Origin: a bacterium UBP17_UBA6191
GTDB taxonomy: Bacteria > Muiribacteriota > UBA6191
Reading direction: 5' to 3'
NCBI GenBank assembly: GCA_002422125.1
Contig: DITF01000185.1
Span: 1 to 17,345, forward strand
DNA length: 17,345 nucleotides
Made by a program: the position numbers and the translations under genes. Shown in pieces: positions 13,751 through 17,345 of this stretch. A model generated the notes under the pieces. The model ran no database searches, had not been told where the DNA came from, and saw nothing but the letters and a program-made list of their open reading frames with translations. Numbering within the stretch: the first letter of the stretch is position 1; the number at the start of each line of letters is the position of its first letter.

Positions 13751-16440
13751 AAAACCTCATACACTTCCTGAGGTTCCTGTTTACCCTTCAAATGAACCAA
13801 TGCCCTATCACAAAAAAGCGTTTTACTATCGTCCGAAAGGGCCATAAAAGTATTTTTGCAGCAAAAAATGGAACAACCTTTACGGCCCTTTCCTAACATC
13901 TCAAGGCGAGCGGCGAAGTTTACTGTGTCACCAATCACTGTATAGTCCTTGCGGCCATCTGACCCGATATGGCCCATCAATACCTCTCCTGTAGCCGTAC
14001 CAATACCAAAGGACAAACCAAAAATTTTCTCGCGAATTTTTAAGGCCGCTCTTAAGGCGTTTTCTTCCTGACCCTCAAAAAATACTGACAAAAGTGCTGT
14101 GGATGTAAATTTGTCCACCATTCCCAATTCCTTGAGAATTTCCTCCTGCACAGAAACCACAAAATCCTCCATCTGTTTCTGTGATAATCCGGTTTCAAAA
14201 ATGCCGCAGAACAAAATTGTGGTTTTAACCTTCTGAGTTTGTGTGGTCTCCTGAATTCCTCCTAGGGCTGTTTTATCTAAAAATCCAAGTAGAATCTCAG
14301 ATTTTCGAAGTCGAAACAAAATTTGCTGGAAGGCTTTGCCCAACACTGAAAATTCGTCTGAAGAATTGATAACTACATCCTCAGAGTAGTCTCCCTGCCT
14401 GACTTTTTGGGATGCTTTTGACAGTGCCATAACCGGATGGTGTACAGCCTCAGTCACAACCTGGATAACGGTAAAAATTAAAACCAGTAGCACAAGTGTC
14501 AAAAGGATTAAACCGGCTTTTACAAGCTCCATTTTCTTTTGCAAATCACGGAGTGACTCCCCTATGACTACCACAACACCGGGCATTTTTGAGATGGATG
14601 AGCCATACCAGATCCACTCTTCACCATTCTCCTTTATCTCCCGTACAAACTGTCCACTGGCCTGATGCGAGAGAAATGCAGCCACAGTCTTGGAAGAATC
14701 CTGACCCCGATGGTAATGTGGTCCATAACTGTTGCCAATCAATGCATAATCGGACAGTGCCAGAGTGTCTTTTAGATATTCATCCAAATGAAATTCCAGA
14801 GTCTCAGGTCCCAGAATAAACCACAACAACCAGGGTTTATTCTGAAGATCATTCATGACGGCAAAGGTATGAAGCCTGAATTCATGCCCCCTGACAGAAC
14901 CCATTTCCTGAAAATTCCAGGCTGCATTTAACATGGTGTCAAACTGACGATAGGAAAGACCAGACGCTTCAAACTCCTCAATCATCTCGGAGCCAACAAA
15001 AGTTTTGCGAATGTCCTCAGCCATTACATTCTGATCAAAGGAATACTCACGAATAATACGCATTAAAACCAGATTAATCATGGTTTTATTGGCTATCATG
15101 CCTTTCATACTGTGATAACCAGTGAAAGATAGATCCCCATTTGTAAAAATGGGATCCATTCCAGTTAAATGGCGCATTTCTGAGAGGATTGCACTGATGG
15201 GATGATAAGAGAACATTTCCATACCCACTAAACGGGTCAGATATTCTTCCTGGCTATGTTTATCATTCAAGGGAGTCAGCCGTCCAACCCTAACTTCACT
15301 CAAACCAGGACGGGCACAATGTTGTTGCGCCTCGGGGTAACCACTTATCAGCTTTTGACGAGCCTGTAAAAATTTATATTCCAGCTTATCTGCCAATGGC
15401 CCCATATCACTGGAAGACAATAACAATTCGGAATACTCCTGATACTTCTGTTTAATCAGAGCCTCAATCGATAGTAACCGGTCTGAATCTTCAATGATAC
15501 TTTGAAGCTTGTGCAGATACACTTGTGATTGGCTCTGCATTTTTGAATTGATATGGCCTCTATATTCCTGGGCCATCTGAAGTCGATTTTTGAGCCTATT
15601 TTGAATCTCTATTTCAGAATTGACTCGTTCTTCCTGAGTCAGTGATTGAATATGCGATTGCATATACAAAAATATCAATAGTACTGGCCCCAAAAACAAT
15701 ATCAGGATTTTTTGGCGAATTTTTTGTTTTTCCAGAATTACCAACAAAATAGACCCTGTAAATATTAGCCAGAATATCCACTGAGGGAACTTCACCTTTG
15801 GGCTGTCCCATACCTTAAAGCGCTCGGAGTCTATTTCTCTAAGACTCATAGAAATTATACCAATTCCATTTTGCTGTCCTAGGGCTGTACGATAGGAATC
15901 TTTTCCCTGATTCCAACACAGGGCCTGACCTAAATGGGCACTCCAACCCCGACTGAGATTCTGTAATTGCTCAAAAGGCCGCCGATGTCCCTGTGCCCCG
16001 AACTGGATGAATCCAGAACGCGAAAAATCAAGATTTGGTAATGCAATCTGAATTTTTAAATAACCCCTATGACCTTCGGGAAGCGAAAATTTATGTAAAA
16101 AATCCTGATTCCCGGAAATTACACTTTTATAATAAATCGCCAGGATGGGAGAAACTTCCGGCCCTTTTACAAAAAGCTCCAGCTCCAGCATCTGGGGGCC
16201 ATCCAATTCTTCATACAAATATCGACCCAAATCCTCTAAACAGTTGGCTGGCACATGGGAATATGAGGCTTCTGAATCTACACGGCAGGCCTCATTTTGA
16301 GACGCATTGCGATTTACAAAGTCTTCGTGCACAAAAAGACCCAAGTCTTGGGATACCTTGAATAAAACTACAGCATTTACAGGGCTGCAAAGCAAAAAAA
16401 TTGCAAAAAAGACAATCAGGTAATGATTTAACCTAAGCAC
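13744..16440 (-). CDS. Receptor class III nucleotide cyclase, C2-like half (Asn/Arg kept, metal Asp lost)
   Basis: The 898-residue protein has the same plan as its neighbour: signal peptide (to about 23), periplasmic region, two membrane segments (220-237, 243-260), a large second periplasmic region (about 261-641) with a coiled-coil-like start, a membrane segment (642-664), a clear HAMP domain (665-715, with HHPV and GDYSEDVV...DEF) and a cyclase domain (737-898). The first metal Asp is replaced in FCGIF (Gly746) and the second in KFTST (Thr781), and the loop between is about nine residues shorter than in the partner. In contrast KDYTVIGDTVNFAARLE (831-847) is intact with Thr834, Asn841 and Arg845, and Lys777 is kept. 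The Lys/Thr pair points to ATP as substrate. This is the residue set of the C2 half of mammalian adenylyl cyclase. Its start overlaps the small upstream gene by 8 bases. Confidence 0.87.
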   Translation of the reverse strand: MLRLNHYLIVFFAIFLLCSPVNAVVLFKVSQDLGLFVHEDFVNRNASQNEACRVDSEASYSHVPANCLEDLGRYLYEELDGPQMLELELFVKGPEVSPILAIYYKSVISGNQDFLHKFSLPEGHRGYLKIQIALPNLDFSRSGFIQFGAQGHRRPFEQLQNLSRGWSAHLGQALCWNQGKDSYRTALGQQNGIGIISMSLREIDSERFKVWDSPKVKFPQWIFWLIFTGSILLVILEKQKIRQKILILFLGPVLLIFLYMQSHIQSLTQEERVNSEIEIQNRLKNRLQMAQEYRGHINSKMQSQSQVYLHKLQSIIEDSDRLLSIEALIKQKYQEYSELLLSSSDMGPLADKLEYKFLQARQKLISGYPEAQQHCARPGLSEVRVGRLTPLNDKHSQEEYLTRLVGMEMFSYHPISAILSEMRHLTGMDPIFTNGDLSFTGYHSMKGMIANKTMINLVLMRIIREYSFDQNVMAEDIRKTFVGSEMIEEFEASGLSYRQFDTMLNAAWNFQEMGSVRGHEFRLHTFAVMNDLQNKPWLLWFILGPETLEFHLDEYLKDTLALSDYALIGNSYGPHYHRGQDSSKTVAAFLSHQASGQFVREIKENGEEWIWYGSSISKMPGVVVVIGESLRDLQKKMELVKAGLILLTLVLLVLIFTVIQVVTEAVHHPVMALSKASQKVRQGDYSEDVVINSSDEFSVLGKAFQQILFRLRKSEILLGFLDKTALGGIQETTQTQKVKTTILFCGIFETGLSQKQMEDFVVSVQEEILKELGMVDKFTSTALLSVFFEGQEENALRAALKIREKIFGLSFGIGTATGEVLMGHIGSDGRKDYTVIGDTVNFAARLEMLGKGRKGCSIFCCKNTFMALSDDSKTLFCDRALVHLKGKQEPQEVYEVLC

Positions 16441-16789
16441 CGCGATTGTTTTTAGAAATCTTAATCATGAGTTTAAGCCAGTTCATATAGACAGAGTATA
16501 CCTCTTCCCGACTCATGAGTGTCAAATCTGCGGGCAAACTGATTTCACCCACCCTCTCCATCAAGTCCATGGCGTAGCGTCGCAACTCATCTGTATAAGT
16601 GTTTAATATAAGCTTGCCTGGTACGGCCCGATCTCTCTTGGGCAAATCCACCCACAGGTTAAACCAGCCATCGATCTGAAACTCAATTCTGGTTTCCGAT
16701 ACAATGACTGGTGTGTTGCCGATTGCAATCAGATCGTGATCCAAAAGCAGGTGCAAAAAAAGTTCAGAAACTTCCTTTATGTCAGACAA
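16433..16789 (-). CDS. Small protein of unknown function in the cyclase operon
   Basis: The start is uncertain because the frame has no early ATG. The TTG at 16789 is preferred: it overlaps the ABC-F stop by 8 bases and has GGAGGAG about 10 bases upstream. A TTG at 16813 would give 126 residues but has no ribosome site. The roughly 118-residue product has no signal peptide or membrane helix. It shows an alpha/beta pattern with a strand-rich middle (IGNTPVIVSETRIEFQIDGWFNLWVD) and a helical, basic C-terminal part (EEVYSVYMNWLKLMIKISKNNRGA). No family was recognised. Position between an ABC-F ATPase and the cyclase pair, overlapping both, means co-translation, but no function follows from that. 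Confidence 0.6.
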   Translation of the reverse strand: MSDIKEVSELFLHLLLDHDLIAIGNTPVIVSETRIEFQIDGWFNLWVDLPKRDRAVPGKLILNTYTDELRRYAMDLMERVGEISLPADLTLMSREEVYSVYMNWLKLMIKISKNNRGA

Positions 16790-17345
16790 TTTGGGATAGC
16801 TCCTCCACCTCAAGACTTTTGGCCTCCCATTCCTGAACGACTTTCTGGACTTGACGAGTCAAATCATCCTTTTGTTTGACGAGTTTCTTTTGTTCCTGGG
16901 GGCTTAACCTGCCAAACTTCTGGTAGTCAGAAATCGTCCCTTCAATTACCTGAATTCCGGCCTCTAATTCTTCCTGCCTTGACTCCAGCTCTTCAACGAC
17001 TTTGCCCAGACTACTTAAGCGATTGCGCAATTCTTTCCTCTGTTTGTGATCCATCACGGTCGCTTCCGCTGTAGCGCCAGCATTGCGCCTTGAAGACTCG
17101 GAGGCCGCAGGTGCAGAAGAACGCCCCTTACCTCCAGATGATGGGGCCGACAGCCAGTCGGCATGGGCCTTGGCCAACCATTCATCATAAGTGCCGATAA
17201 AGTCCCCAATCCCAGTTGCCGTCATTTCAATAATTCTGGTCGCCAGAGCAGATACAAAATGCCGGTTGTGGCTTACAAACAACAAGGTTCCCGCATAGTC
17301 TTTCAAAGCCTCAATCAAGGCATCAATTGCCTCCATATCCAAGTG
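16782..17345 (-). CDS. ABC-F family ATPase, C-terminal part (runs off window)
   Basis: The visible 187 residues begin inside the second ATPase domain with HLDMEAIDAL, the end of a Walker B/D-loop typical of ABC-F proteins (Uup, EttA, YheS and relatives), followed by the H-switch VSHNRHF and IIEM. There is no membrane domain, as expected of this soluble, ribosome-associated class. After a low-complexity Ala/Ser/Gly linker comes a charged coiled coil (about the last 85 residues, KQRKELRNRL...EELSQIV), which matches the C-terminal coiled-coil domain of Uup-like members. ABC-F proteins act on the ribosome during translation or on DNA branch structures in the case of Uup; which applies cannot be settled here. 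It is the first visible gene of the cyclase operon. Confidence 0.88.
   Translation of the reverse strand, partial: HLDMEAIDALIEALKDYAGTLLFVSHNRHFVSALATRIIEMTATGIGDFIGTYDEWLAKAHADWLSAPSSGGKGRSSAPAASESSRRNAGATAEATVMDHKQRKELRNRLSSLGKVVEELESRQEELEAGIQVIEGTISDYQKFGRLSPQEQKKLVKQKDDLTRQVQKVVQEWEAKSLEVEELSQIV

Noticed and set aside
1..17345. CRISPR array, tRNA, rRNA or complete insertion sequence
   Set aside because: No regularly spaced repeats, cloverleaf T-loop signature, rRNA stretch or transposase was seen on either strand by reading.

Overview
The window reads as chromosomal DNA of a Gram-negative bacterium. Several products carry Sec signal peptides, one is a lipoprotein, and two are envelope-spanning receptors with periplasmic sensors. 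Genes are packed very tightly, with overlaps of 1 to 32 bases. A degenerate amidase/GerMN pair, NHL-repeat and TPR lipoprotein genes, many-module cyclases and a NapH-type oxidoreductase fusion would fit a deltaproteobacterium-grade lineage (SAR324, Bdellovibrionota and similar). That placement is a guess from gene style; no rRNA or tRNA was seen. There is no CRISPR array, integrase or complete insertion sequence.

Layout. (1) 1-4425, minus strand: one compact operon read right to left. It holds a secreted helical-repeat protein, an Sfp-type phosphopantetheinyl transferase, a putative esterase, a 697-residue flavin/iron-sulfur membrane oxidoreductase, and the start of a secreted protein that runs off the left edge. 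(2) 4426-4547: divergent promoter region. (3) 4548-5591, plus: ferrochelatase (hemH). (4) 5592-5920: the only long stretch without a convincing gene, possibly a repeat or gene relic. (5) 5921-6289, minus: a lone 122-residue unknown gene with a strong ribosome binding site. (6) 6378-10857, plus: a five-gene operon of amidase-like protein (catalytic part missing), GerMN-domain membrane protein, secreted NHL propeller, alpha/beta hydrolase and TPR lipoprotein, probably an envelope-maintenance cluster. (7) 10876-17345, minus: an operon read right to left of ABC-F ATPase (partial), small unknown protein, two long receptor cyclases and a periplasmic glutathione peroxidase.

The most interesting object is the pair of adjacent class III nucleotide cyclases in region 7 (13744-16440 and 11444-13750). 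Each alone has a broken catalytic site, but the losses are complementary. The downstream protein keeps both metal-binding aspartates and has lost the transition-state Asn and Arg. The upstream protein has lost both aspartates and keeps the Asn, the Arg and the Lys/Thr purine-specifying pair. This is the same division of labour as the C1 and C2 domains of mammalian adenylyl cyclases. It predicts an obligate heterodimer with one working site, encoded by two genes overlapping by 7 bases, each with its own periplasmic sensors. Other points worth a second look are a permuted-looking flavin domain, a cysteine-rich ferrochelatase tail, the amidase-like protein without its zinc site, and two genes whose promoters appear to give leaderless mRNAs.
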